DNA of 64,000 nucleotides from Linyphia triangularis. Its lineage: Eukaryota; Arthropoda; Arachnida; Araneae; Linyphiidae. Position 1 is the first letter of the stretch; each line of letters begins with the position of its first letter. A program made the position numbers and the translations under genes. Of this stretch, positions 1 through 14,179 are shown piece after piece. A model generated the notes under the pieces. That model saw nothing but the letters and a program-made list of their open reading frames with translations, was not told the origin of the DNA and made no database searches. The DNA lies in contig OZ021721.1 of the NCBI GenBank assembly GCA_963978545.1, positions 34,459,348 to 34,523,347 of the forward strand. Reading direction: 5' to 3'.

Positions 1-3390
<3,390 letters not shown>

Positions 3391-3463
3391 TATTTTAACT
3401 TCTGGATGCATTGGTATGAATTACTACTTTTAAAAGTTTTAAAAGGGTATTTTTATCAATTTA

Positions 3464-4201
3464 AGGGAGACCCGTGAGCAAAAACCTAAAATTTTTATTA
3501 ATGAATTTAGTAGCACCAAATTTTTTATATAAATAAAACACCTATTTTTAAACAATTATTGACACAATTTTTTGCTTTTTAAATTTAATATTTTTTTATA
3601 TTTTTGTTTCTTAGTGTTTTTTGGGCCGAAATATATGTCTTTTTAAAAAGACGACTCCTGCTTCAATTTTTAATATTTTTATTAATTTCAAAACTAATTA
3701 ATTATTTTAAAGTATACTCTAAAGATCTAGGGAGAGATTTTTTTTAATTAGTTTGACAGGGGATTTTGAAAAGATGTTTTGTGTTTTTCACAAGAAATTT
3801 CTAAATTTTCACAAAAAATTCCAATTTTTTTAATTTTTAAAAAACAGTTAATATAATTTACTAAAAAAACTCTCCCTACGTTTTATAACACAGATATTCA
3901 AAATTTCAAAAATATAAACAGTTTAAATCTAAGTAAATTTTTCTCAATGCTTTAGCATTTTAAACACAGTCAAAACTGCCAATTCTAGATTTTGAGAAAA
4001 ACGAACTTAAAAATAAAAACTTGTATACAACTACATATTAGATCCGGTATGTAAAACTTTAAAAATTGAATGTTTGCAGTTCCCTAGAAATTTGAAATTT
4101 CTCCCATGTCTCCTTGAATATATATATAGCTTAATTTTATGCAATAAAATAAAAAACATTTTTTTCTAAAAATTTTCTGTATTTGGAATACGGGTCTCCC
4201 C
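3464..4201. mobile_element. TA-flanked MITE, 738 bp
   Basis: The left end AGGGAGACCCGTGAGC and the right end (complement) GGGGAGACCCGTATTC are flanked by TA at 3462-3463 and 4202-4203. The AT-rich interior has no ORF. The terminal GGGGAGAC motif is shared with the element at 13305. Confidence 0.75.
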
Positions 4202-5345
4202 TAAAAAAATTGAACAAAATAAATAAATAAAAAAAAAAATTAAAAAAAAAAAAAAACACAATATCACTATAAACTTAAATTTCTAAAAAATAATTTTTCA
4301 CATACTAATGGAAAAGTTTTTTTTTTCCAAAAGACGCATTTGACTGTTGAAGAATTTTTCTCAAGAATTTATATTTAAAAAAACAAAAACATTTTTATTT
4401 AATAAGTAAAAAGAAAATCAAAACTATAGATAACCTGCTTGCATATTTGTTTGTTTCATAAGGTGAATGAATTTCACGGAATAAGGATTTTTAAACTTTG
4501 TGCTTTATAAATTTAAAAATGTATTGGTAGGATTATAAAACAATTTATTAATTTAACAATGATTTATAATGAGTTTTTTTAATCAGTCCTTCTTCATTTG
4601 TGCACTGCCTTTAGTTTAGAAGAAAATACATATATTTTCTTATCGGATATATTTAATAGTTAAAGTTAATTTTCACATTTATGACATATATATGGTAATG
4701 AATAATATACATTATTTGTATTTTTATTCAAATTCATTACAAAATGTGTTACGTTGTTGATGGCCCATGAGTAGCTTTCTCCTCTTTACATATACTGGCA
4801 CAAAAACTTTTTACAATATTTACAAATTGGCTCATGAGACGGCGCTATTCCTTCACATTTTAATTATCTTTGAGATTTTTTTCTAAACACTTATGTTTAG
4901 AGTATAAAAAAAAAAACCGGCTTTCTATTTAAATTAGAAAACTTCGAAATACGTCAGTATCAAAATCGAAATACGTCAGTTTTGCGGTTTTGGTCAAATT
5001 TCGAAAAAAAACCTATTCATTTCCTATACCCTATCGCTATCTTAGGAGCTATTAGTTAAAAATTTCCCCACTAGATGGCAGGCTCAAAACACTTCTCTAT
5101 TATCCATTTTTAAATTGTAGTTATTTTTAGTATTATTTCGGTTTCTCTTTGTTATGTTTTGATTCTAATAGAAACAAGAAAATGAGTAGAAGACTCGGCA
5201 GAGAGGATTATTTACCAACCACCCTTAAAAATTTGTTTTTTTGAACTCCAATTCGCCGCATTTAATTATTTTAATTTTTTTTATTTATTTAACAATAACT
5301 ATGATTTGGGTTATTTTTTTGTATACGTGTATATATATATTTACT

Positions 5346-5412
5346 CGACCAACCCTGTTGGGCCTTGAGCCAGTTGTTGGTCTTAAAATTTGTATTTGTA
5401 TTTGTATTAAGT
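5346..5412 (+). repeat. Probable retroelement 3' end with (TTTGTA)n tail
   Basis: CGACCAACCCTGTTGGGCC, TTGAGCCAGTTGTTGGTC and three TTTGTA units lie in an AT-rich setting. A GC-richer conserved-looking end followed by a short microsatellite tail suits the 3' end of a non-LTR element or a SINE. The 5' part is not recognisable. Confidence 0.4.
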
Positions 5413-6295
5413 GTACCGACCAGTTACACGGATTTTTCTAAGAGTTTTAGAAATACAAAATAAACAAATAGAAGAATAAAATATTTATAACTAAAAATAA
5501 TTTGTAAGTCGATATATTTACAATTTAATAAATTACCTAAATTTTTTGTAGTTAACCTATAGAATATTAGACAATATGCTCTCGGATTATTGATCTGATG
5601 GTGATTGGGTGATTGGAAATCAAAAAGTGTCAAAAGTATTAAGTATTATGTGTTCAAACATCAAATGATGAGAATGGTTGAAATGTTTTGCACAAAATTT
5701 AAAGAGTAAGAGGTCCTCTAACCCAACTAATACCGCCACTGAATCGAATGCTGATTGCTTAAGAAATAACTTTTCAAGAATTATTCTTCGAACTTAATCT
5801 TTTCAAATAAACTGTGTATTTTTATGATCTATTAAAATGCACTTCTATAAGTATCAAACGACAAAGTGTAATTATACATTTTATACTTTTGCATATTTTT
5901 CTATGGAAACATAGATAATTTTGAAATAACCAAACAAGAAAGATTTTATCCTCATTTTTAATTAAATCTATACTGTGGTAGAAAACGCTAATACCTAAAA
6001 AAATTAAATGTAGATTTGTTTACCATTTCAAAATAGTAAAAATTTTATAAAAATAACGGGAATTTAAAAAAAAAAAATTCAAATTTACGGTTAAATGAAA
6101 CTTCATTGAACAGTTTGGATATTGGCATTTCTAGTTTTTTAATGATACTGTATGAATTATTATCTTGTTTTGATACTCATAATAATTCTCTTCCCCGTAG
6201 GGAAATAATTATTTAAAAAAAAATTCTAAGTAGTAAACGTTTACTATTTTATGCATAATTAGTTAAAATTTGTTTAAGCCACTTTCGGTTCTTCG

Positions 6296-6330
<35 letters not shown>

Positions 6331-6388
6331 CTTTTTTCTTTTTCTTGGGTAAGTTGATTATAGATATTTTAGCTAAAGTTTCGAAATA

Positions 6389-6468
6389 CTACACTATCTA
6401 AAGCAGTACCTGGATAAGTACTATCTGCCTATTAGAACAGTTCCTGCCTAATAGTCTAGATAGTGTAG
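6389..6468. repeat. Short inverted repeat
   Basis: CTACACTATCTA at 6389 is perfectly mirrored by TAGATAGTGTAG at 6457-6468, with an inner GCCTATTAG/CTAATAG pairing. It could be a hairpin or a tiny MITE remnant. Confidence 0.55.
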
Positions 6469-8173
6469 ATTGCTATAAAAGCAAGACTCGTCGATTCATA
6501 ATCGAAATGATGAATGAAGCAAATTGCCGTCCAAAAAGTTTACAATAGAATTGTAGATGTCTTTTTCCTTTAATCTGTCGTGGAAATTGAGGCTAGTTTT
6601 GTTTCAATGATAACAGACAAGACAACCTGGGGGAGCTATTCTTGTGATAGACAGACAGTATCGTATTTTACTTTTTTAAGTAAAATACATTAATGATACT
6701 TAAGATTTAGTGATACTTATAGTTGCACTGACCACCTTTTCTTAGAATAATTGTCATTTTTCGACTAATATAGAGAGTTTCTAAACCAAATCCGTTACTG
6801 AACGAGAACGGCAAAAGAAATGTCAAAATTCCCCTTTTTAAACCGCTGTTTAGTTTCGCTACATTCCCAAAGGATCGTCAGAGTAGTTTGAGTCGAATTA
6901 ATGGAAGGTACAAAAGATCGCAGCCTTTACAAAAGGTGTGGGGAACGAAAAGTTATACATAGTAGTATCAACTAACCCGCAATGCCACTCGGGAACAATG
7001 GCACTCAGGGGAGAGGGTTCATCTGTGGTTTCTGCAGATGTTACTATTCCAGGAAACCGAAAGTGAGCTGTTTCATATACACAATGATCCTTGTCATTTT
7101 AAAAATGGAACAGATTTGGGGTAGAATATTTATTGACAACCACGGTGTACATACTTATTAGTCAAATTTAGAGGCAATTCCATAAAACAATTGAAGTTCA
7201 AGGGTAACAGTTTAAACCACTTGGAAGTGATTTTGAGAAAACACAATTTAAATATTTGAAACGTATAGAAAACTAACGAAACATGTATTTTCTGTGAGTT
7301 CTAGAGAAATGTATCGTTTCCGACTTTTGACAATCTGCAAGGGCGTACAGGCCATATAATGCAATCACCACGCCGGTCAGTGTATGTGAAAAAAGGGCCG
7401 GTCCGGTAACGAAATTTCTCTCTCTCTTTTTTTTTTTCCTTTCTTTTTTGTAGTTTTTCAATTATTTTTCAATATAAGTAGTTGTCTTCCTTATCGTTTC
7501 TTTAAAAAGCTCAATGCATTCAAATCTCAACCCCCCCCCCCCCACTCTCGGTGGTGCCTTTCGTTTGGTAAGGTTGGTAAGGAGTCGTGAGAAAAGTAGA
7601 TGGAATTAATATTTACATGTTATCATATTGCACTATACTTATTTTATAACATTTAAGAATAAATATATATTGTCATTTCGGATGTCATTTTCTAATAAAC
7701 TAGTTAAATTAGTGAATACTCTTTATTTTACAATTTAGATTTCTTTGTTCTAGTTTTTGCAACAAACTATCAATTGTTTTTGGAAATCAAGTTTGCTAAA
7801 AGGAAATATAACTAGTCGAAGCAGAAAAATTTGATTTAATTCAACTAATTATAATAACAATTCAATTATTAAAATTTATAAATTAGATGAAATAATTATT
7901 GAAATGAACTATTAAATATGAATATCTAAAAAATGAAATGTGTTAATTATGAAAACTATTTAATTATTAAATTATGGGAATTATTTTATTAAAATAATTA
8001 TAAAATTTTTATTAATGATGGTATTAAAAATTTGGGCCGGCATAAATCTAAAATTACCGGGCCGATTTTAATGTCCCAGTACTCCCTAACGGTATATTAT
8101 TGGTTAGTGCTACCAACTTGTCAACAAATTGCGCTCTTATCTTTATTTAGTCATAATAATATAAGGTGTCCAC

Positions 8174-8414
8174 AAAGTTCAATTTTCAAAAAACCTATGA
8201 AAGAAAAAATCAATAAAAAAAAAATAAAAAAAACACCACTGAGAATTATCTGAAATTTGACCAGTAAATACTCGAAGGGGGAAACGTTATGTCATAAGGA
8301 AAAAACTATTTAGAACTATTTTTTTCTTATGCCATACCCTTGCTTTTTGAAGGCAATGATTTGGCATAAGAAATGCCATGCTTTTGAAATCATGCTTTTT
8401 GAAAGTTGAACTTT
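8174..8414 (+). mobile_element. 241-bp MITE, copy 1
   Basis: It starts AAAGTTCAATTTTCAAAAAA and ends TTTTTGAAAGTTGAACTTT, an inverted pair. The interior includes CTTATGCCATA and a purine-rich tract. It is the same length and orientation as copy 2 at 13034, and lies 31 bases before the Harbinger-like element. Confidence 0.75.
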
Positions 8415-8464
8415 AATTATAATCAACCGCGGTGATTATAAGTAAGGGCCTTATTATACAGAGC

Positions 8465-8770
8465 CACTCGAGTGGCCAACGCGCGCGTTAGCTTCTAACG
8501 CGCACGCATGCCACTCTTCGCGGACCATTATATCCTATGGAGCTTATTATACAGAACCACAGCAGTGGCTAGTGGTCGCGTCTGTGGTTAGTGGCGAACG
8601 CGCGCGTTAGCTTCTAACGCGCACGCACGCCACTCTTCGCGGACCATTATTTCCTATGGAGCTTATTATACTGAACCACAGCAGTGGCTAGTGGTCGCGT
8701 CTGTGGCATGAGCTGACCACTGCAGTCGCCTACCCTCGCTACTTGTGGCGTGCGTGCGCGACTGTGGTAG
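8465..8770. repeat. GC-rich subterminal tandem repeats, 117-bp period
   Basis: The block CGCGCGTTAGCTTCTAACGC followed by GCACTCTTCGCGGACC-like sequence occurs twice. The marker CTTATTATAC recurs at 8544 and 8661, a spacing of 117 bases. The repeats contain the palindrome GCGTTAGCTTCTAACGC and several CCACTGC/GCAGTGG inversions. The GC content is far above the window norm. They probably serve as subterminal binding sites of the surrounding element (inference). Confidence 0.8.
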
Positions 8771-9339
8771 AAGACTATTGTTTGTTTTGAAGCTTATTAA
8801 GTTTGTTTACAGACTTGCCTTGACCCAGTTATCTAGTCAGGCCATGATCATCGACAAAGCCCACAAGATCTGGCCCTTGGACCCAATATATAAGGGGACT
8901 TCGAAATTAAATGTAAACCTCTAACTTTTGTTTCACAGAAGTTATGTGAATATATTTATAATCTGTATAAAAGAATTTTTTATATAAAAATCATTTTGAA
9001 TTAATCTTGAACCGTCTTTAGTATCCCAGAGTGTATTAAATCAAATAAATTAAACCATCATTTAAAATCTTAAATAATATAACCCATAAAAATAGAGTTT
9101 TAAAAAAATCCGATATGCATTGTCAATTTTTGTATTCATTAACACAGGGTCGATATCAAAAACATTTGTATCAGCAAAAAGAGTGGAAAACTACGTTTCA
9201 ATTTTTTTTATTAAAAATGGACGTGAATTTGTGCTCTCGCATAGAAATATAATTTATTTATACTGATTAAAGTAATTTTATTATTTATTTATTAAAAAAA
9301 ATAATTTATCAACAAGAAAGAGTTTCAACAATGAACGAT

Positions 9340-9545
9340 TCAATGTTATTTTAATGCGATTGGATGACTCCAAGTTGGTTAATTAGTATTCCGTAAAAGC
9401 GACATTTGAGTGACAGTAACAACCCCAAAATTTGATAGAATGCATTGTCATCGACATCGAACCTATCTGCCAAGTTTAAACCTCATTGGATGGGGGTAAG
9501 AGGATGTTTAGACAGCCGCAAATTCCGCTTTCATTGACAAACAAA
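9340..9545 (-). repeat. Dispersed repeat, pair with 47.74-47.94 kb
   Basis: The minus strand shares TTCGATGTCGATGACAATGC, ATTCTATCAA-TTTTGGGG and TCGCTTTTAC-GAATACTAAT with the plus strand at 47735-47935. The family was not recognised. Confidence 0.8.
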
Positions 9546-10328
9546 CTAACACACAAAGTCGAAGTTAATATAAAGGATTTAAAAACAAGACTTCTTGAAA
9601 GATAGAGAAAAAAAATTTAAAGAAAGTCTTGACGAATTTATTGTGAGATCAGCTTTTCGAACTCTTCGAATATTCACTCTGAAATTGTGAATAAAGCTGC
9701 AGATATTGTTGTCATGGATATTACTATACATTGTGATAGTGAAATACAATGCTATATATAACAAAGTTTTTCCTCTTTTGATCTATAAATTTGATTGTTT
9801 GAAATTTGTTTCTTTATTTGTAATAAAAAAACTTTAGAATACAATATTAACCTTACTTTATCAACTTTTTCTATTTTTGTCTTTTTTGTCTATTTTGACT
9901 TTTTGTCAAGCAAATTTCCAACAAATATTGCTTTTGAAAAAGAGGCCCCTGAAAGTGTCCCTGCCTTGGGTCCCAACTTGTCATGGTCAGGCCCTGTGTC
10001 AAGTGTTCCTTGAACATCGATTATTTTAATATCTATAGTTCAAACGATTGTTCAGATGAACAATCGAGTGAAAAATCGATAGTATTGAAAAAGGGCAAAC
10101 TATCGATTGTTTCATGGTAAATAAGACAATCGATTGTCGAAATTTAATGAGAAACAATTGTATGTGACGATTAGTTTTCCCTTGGCAATATTATTGGGCT
10201 GTGTAGCTGTTCAGGATATAAATTGAAATGTTGCATTATGTTGTAGAAAAAAGCTTTTACAGAGGCTATATTGTTTTTATATAATATTGCATGCATTTGC
10301 ACTTTCGTATTGCACATTTGTATAACAT

Positions 10329-10405
10329 GATGTATTGCAAATAGGTAATACCTGGATGTATTGCAAATAGGTAATACCTGGATGTATTGCAAATAGGTTT
10401 TGCAC
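10329..10405. repeat. 26-bp tandem repeat
   Basis: GATGTATTGCAAATAGGTAA plus TACCTG is present at 10329 and 10355, with a partial third copy at 10381. It is followed by smaller TTGCATATAAGTA repeats to about 10440. The repeats abut each other, so this is a minisatellite. Confidence 0.9.
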
Positions 10406-11819
10406 ATGTGCATTGCATATAAGTATTGCATATAAGTATTGCACATGTGCAGGACCGACGCTAGCAGGGGGGGGGGGAGCCTCTAGGTCTTTACGTTTTA
10501 GAAAGTTGAAGAGTCGAAATTTCAGAAATTTTATTGCATTCTATTTTTATTCCGATTCAGAAGGAAACCGAATTGAATTAAAAAACTAAAAATGGGGCAT
10601 AAAAAAATGTGTAGAACATCTGTATTGAAAATATTGGAAGGCTGTTCAAACTGGGTTTGACGAATCGGAAATTCTATACTAGAAGTCTGCAGTTCATCAA
10701 TGTAGGGGGAGAGAAAGAGTCTTCACCTACACTTTCCCTCTACCTACTTTGATGGCCTGCGAACATAATTATAACGATAACTTCAAGATAATTGAAATCG
10801 TCAAATAGTATTAAAAAATCCTGTTTGTAAGCAAGTCGGTGACAGCTGCTAAATGAAATTAAATATAAAAATGCATGGCACATTGATAGCATATTTTTGT
10901 TTGAAGGAAACGAAAAATCATTCGGTACCACATATTTTTATTTTGTGGGATCAACTTTTGCTTCTGCTTGAGTCAGAAATATATCATTGTGACTTTTTGT
11001 TTTAATATGAAATGATGAGTTTTTAAAACAGGCGAATTATCAAGTATAATTTTTCACGTTTGTGCATCACACATACCACGTTTTCGAATAACGATGTTCC
11101 ATTTTTACTAAACGTGTAAATGACTAACTGAAGTTTAGTTTCGCAAAAAAAAACAAATTAATTGTGCTTAGTACAAGTTATTTGACGAAAAATGCAACAA
11201 GTTGAGGAAAAAATGTTTTACATTTAATATTGACATAATAAAAGTGGAATGTAATGCGAAAATAAAAAGATAATTAAAATAATATAAGGCATAATAAGCA
11301 ATTTGCAGGGAAGGAAGGGGGAGGGGAAAAACCGTATTCATGGGCGTCGCCAATGAGGTACAAAAGAGTGCACCCCCCCCCCCTGGTTTTCGAAATTTTA
11401 AAATGATGTGGAGAAAAGTGGTACGATTAATTGGAAATAAAAGTATTCTATAGGTTTTTAAATATTCAACGGAACGGAAATTTAATACAAAACAATTAAT
11501 TAAAATTTCATTTAGACATCCAACTGAAAAATAAAAGTTAAAGCAAAAAACTAGGGGTGTGGCACATCGTACAACTTTAAATTAAGGTATATTACTGATA
11601 TGGATCGATTTGTGTCATTTACCGTTTTTATATTTTTATCATTCATTGAGAAAATATGGTCAGTTTGGTGATATTTTTTTGTTGCAATAATTCTTATACG
11701 CATCTTTGAAGAAAAAAAAGGGAAAAAGAATATTATTCTTATAAGTGAAACTGCGGAGAGGAGAAACAACGATCGCTGATGAGCTATGCTCAAGGAAAGA
11801 GAATTTTATGTTGAAAGCA

Positions 11820-12125
11820 TTCGTTTTTCAACTTTTTACGCCATTAAAGCATTTTTACGGAAATTTCGGATGTGGAAATGTTTAGAACACATTAAGAGGC
11901 ATTACCACAGCGATTTTGAACAAAATCGTTAGAGCGGCTCTTTAGCAATCATTGAAGAACATGATTTTTTTCAATGGCAGCTACCTTATGCGCATGCGCG
12001 ATTTTGTCGCAAACCTTAATGGTAGATCCTTGGACCATCACCAACCCTCACACCAAATTTGAACACCGTAAACCAAATTTTCGAGAGTTTATGCTGACCA
12101 CGTAAACACAGACATTTTTTCCAGA
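11820..12125 (-). repeat. Dispersed repeat, pair with 33.65-33.99 kb
   Basis: The minus strand here matches the plus strand at 33650-33985: TACGTGGTCAGCA, GGTGTTCAAATTTGGTG, GGTAATGCCTCTTA, GTAAAAATGC and GTAAAAAGTTGAAAAA occur in the same order. The family was not recognised. The homology is diverged but collinear. Confidence 0.78.
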
Positions 12126-12167
12126 TCACTTTTTTGATAACAGGATGTTCCAAAACGTTTTGAAATA

Positions 12168-12168
<1 letters not shown>

Positions 12169-12201
<33 letters not shown>

Positions 12202-12221
12202 TTTTTTTTTTTTTTTTTTTA
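12169..12221. repeat. Poly(A)/poly(T) hairpin tract
   Basis: About 30 A, then GA, then about 20 T. This could fold on itself or mark two adjoining tails. Other long homopolymers lie at 6297-6327 (T), 19288-19318 (A), 45299-45323 (A), 43831-43850 (T) and 42042-42056 (G). Confidence 0.9.
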
Positions 12222-13033
12222 GCGAACACTACACTTTTATTACCCTATGTATTACATATGGGTAATTGAAAGTAAAAAATAAAAAATGACCACCTTGCAT
12301 TCCGTTTAGTGGTCATCTACAATGCCGTGAAAATAATTCAGCCGGCACTCATGGCCCCGTGTCGCTAATGCATGTATGTTGTGCAGTTCCAATAAGTGCT
12401 TCTACTACATAAATAGTGTGGTGTGGTGATCAATTTCCATGAATTTTCTACAAAATGGATAAATTTCGTTTAATTTCAAATCAGTGTATATTAATTATAT
12501 AAGTTTGACAAAAGACTGTCGTAAGTTTTTTTTAATTAATTTACTCAACTGCTAAGTACACCAATACTCTTAGAAAAAAATGACTGACAATATTAACTTA
12601 TTATTCCAACTAATGGACAACTTTGACGCGTTACAGTTACAGTAAGTAATGTGCTTGTAGTAAGTCAAGTAACATCTAAAAAATTATAACATACAAATTA
12701 AAATCATTTACACAGAAAAAAACTTGTTGTCGCCTTCTCTTAAATCGTCATGCAGAGTATGACATAAAGCTATTGAGGCCCTTCTTGATAAGAAGGGACG
12801 CACTCTTAAAGTTCTATTCTTTCTTCGTTTCTTAATAAGATAAGCATGCGCAATTCATCATCCTCACTTGACGAAAACATTTTGAATACAGAAAGGGGAA
12901 CGAAATCATAACAAACACGGACGCTAGGCCTGGCCACTGCAAACGCGTGGATGCGCCACTGCAGTCGCTAGCCCGGGCGTCTAACTCGAACGCGCGCGTT
13001 AGTCACTCGAGTGGCTCTGTATAATAAGGCCCT

Positions 13034-13274
13034 AAAGTTCAACTTTCAAAAAGCTGTAAAAAAAAAAAAAAAAAAAGGAACACCCGTCAATATGACCTTA
13101 ATTTTACTTGAATATACGCGAAAAGGAGAAAAGTGGAAAATAGATTATTCAAAATAATATTTTTTTTTCTTCTTATGCCATAAAATTTGTCTTTTCTCCA
13201 AGTATATACAGGTCTAATTTCAAGCCATCCTGGCCAGTGTTTTTTTTTTATAGCTCTTTGAAGTTTTAACTTTA
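13034..13274 (+). mobile_element. 241-bp MITE, copy 2
   Basis: It starts AAAGTTCAACTTTCAAAAAG and ends CTTTGAAGTTTTAACTTT. The interior shares TGACC, an A-run and CTTATGCCATA with copy 1. It abuts the right end of the Harbinger-like element, sharing its TAA. Confidence 0.75.
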
Positions 13275-13304
13275 ATTGTAGATATCCTATGTTTTAATAT
13301 ATAG

Positions 13305-14177
13305 GGGAGACTTGTGTACCTAGGGCCACCCCACTTTTATTGAATAATGTTTAGTTCTAAGTTTTTTTTTACTCACTTGGGTAAGTGGCAACACCCAATT
13401 GCTCTTTTGGCAACCATTTTGAAATCTTAGAGGAGAAAGCTGTGGCAAGTTATAAGTGGAAAACGTTTTTATATGGTCTGAAGTAACATTTTGCAGCTCA
13501 TGTCTTTTGTTGATTTACAAAGCAAAGGCAAATATTTTTCTTCGAATTCTAGCAAATAATTTTGTTTTTAGCATTAAGTACTAAATGAGATGCTTAAATA
13601 AGTCCTTTCTCCAAGTGCATTTTTAGTAGAAAACATTTTATATGAAATTACCAAGTAGTGTACCTAGGGCCACATAGTTGCTTATTGTGCTCAAATTGCC
13701 AAAACAAAAATCTGTTGGCGCTTCAAAGCGATAATGTATGCAGCTCATTTTTTTAGAATCAGTTTTTCAAATTATGAAAATACTTGTAATTCACTAATAA
13801 TTTTACACATTGCAATTTATTATAGTTATTATATGATAAACCAATGATTGGTAATTACTTGATATTGTTTCTTTTATAAAATTCATCTGTGTGTGTTTGT
13901 TTTCTATTCATTTTGGGCTGAAACCTCACTTAAGAGAATAGCCCTAGGTACATCAGCTACTGGCCTTAGATACAAAGAGGTCTTGTACCTAGGGCCATTT
14001 GTGAAATTTCTTTAAAAACCTTCTATTTGGCAAAATCTATTATTTTAAGTATTTATGATAATCCCAATGGGAAGTAATTACTATAATGATGTATGTATAA
14101 CAGTTTCACATTTTTAAACGGCTCAGAGGCCCATTTTTTGTGCATTGAAAAAAGGCCCTAGGTACACAAGTCTCTCC
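13305..14177. mobile_element. TA-flanked MITE with GTACCTAGGGCC repeats, 873 bp
   Basis: The left end is GGGGAGACTTGTGTACC and the right end is the complement of GGAGAGACTTGTGTACC. TA lies at 13303-13304 and 14178-14179, fitting a Tc1/mariner-type duplication. The subterminal motif GTACCTAGGGCC recurs internally in both orientations near 13660, 13941 and 13983. There is no coding content. Confidence 0.85.
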
Positions 14178-14179
14178 TA

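Larger units (their letters stand above)
4204..8173. other. AT-rich non-coding sequence
   Basis: Apart from the retroelement end at 5.35 kb and the inverted repeat at 6.4 kb, there are only homopolymers (T30 near 6300, C14 near 7530). The GC-richer 6880-7060 and 7330-7410 blocks could be old repeat fragments. Confidence 0.55.
8446..13032. mobile_element. PIF/Harbinger-like transposon, about 4.6 kb, decayed
   Basis: Inverted termini GGGCCTTATTATACAGAGCC and its complement (ending ATAATAAGGCCC) are flanked by TAA at 8443-8445 and 13033-13035. A 3-bp TWA duplication with GGGCC-type ends is typical of PIF/Harbinger. Palindromic CCACTCGAGTGG and GC-rich CGCGCGTTAG blocks follow at both ends. The interior carries other repeats (9.34-9.55, 10.33-10.40 and 11.82-12.13 kb). 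No transposase was recognised. A 21-codon start (MTDNINLLFQLMDNFDALQL) followed by GTAAGT at about 12580-12650 could be a relic exon, but this is weak. The class call is inference from ends and duplication. Confidence 0.65.

Noticed and set aside
10329..10440. CRISPR-like array
   Set aside because: The 26-bp units abut without unique spacers, and this is animal DNA; it is a minisatellite.
12580..12650. Transposase first exon in the Harbinger-like element
   Set aside because: Only 21 codons before the donor, pointing toward the near end of the element with too little room for a transposase; kept only as a remark.
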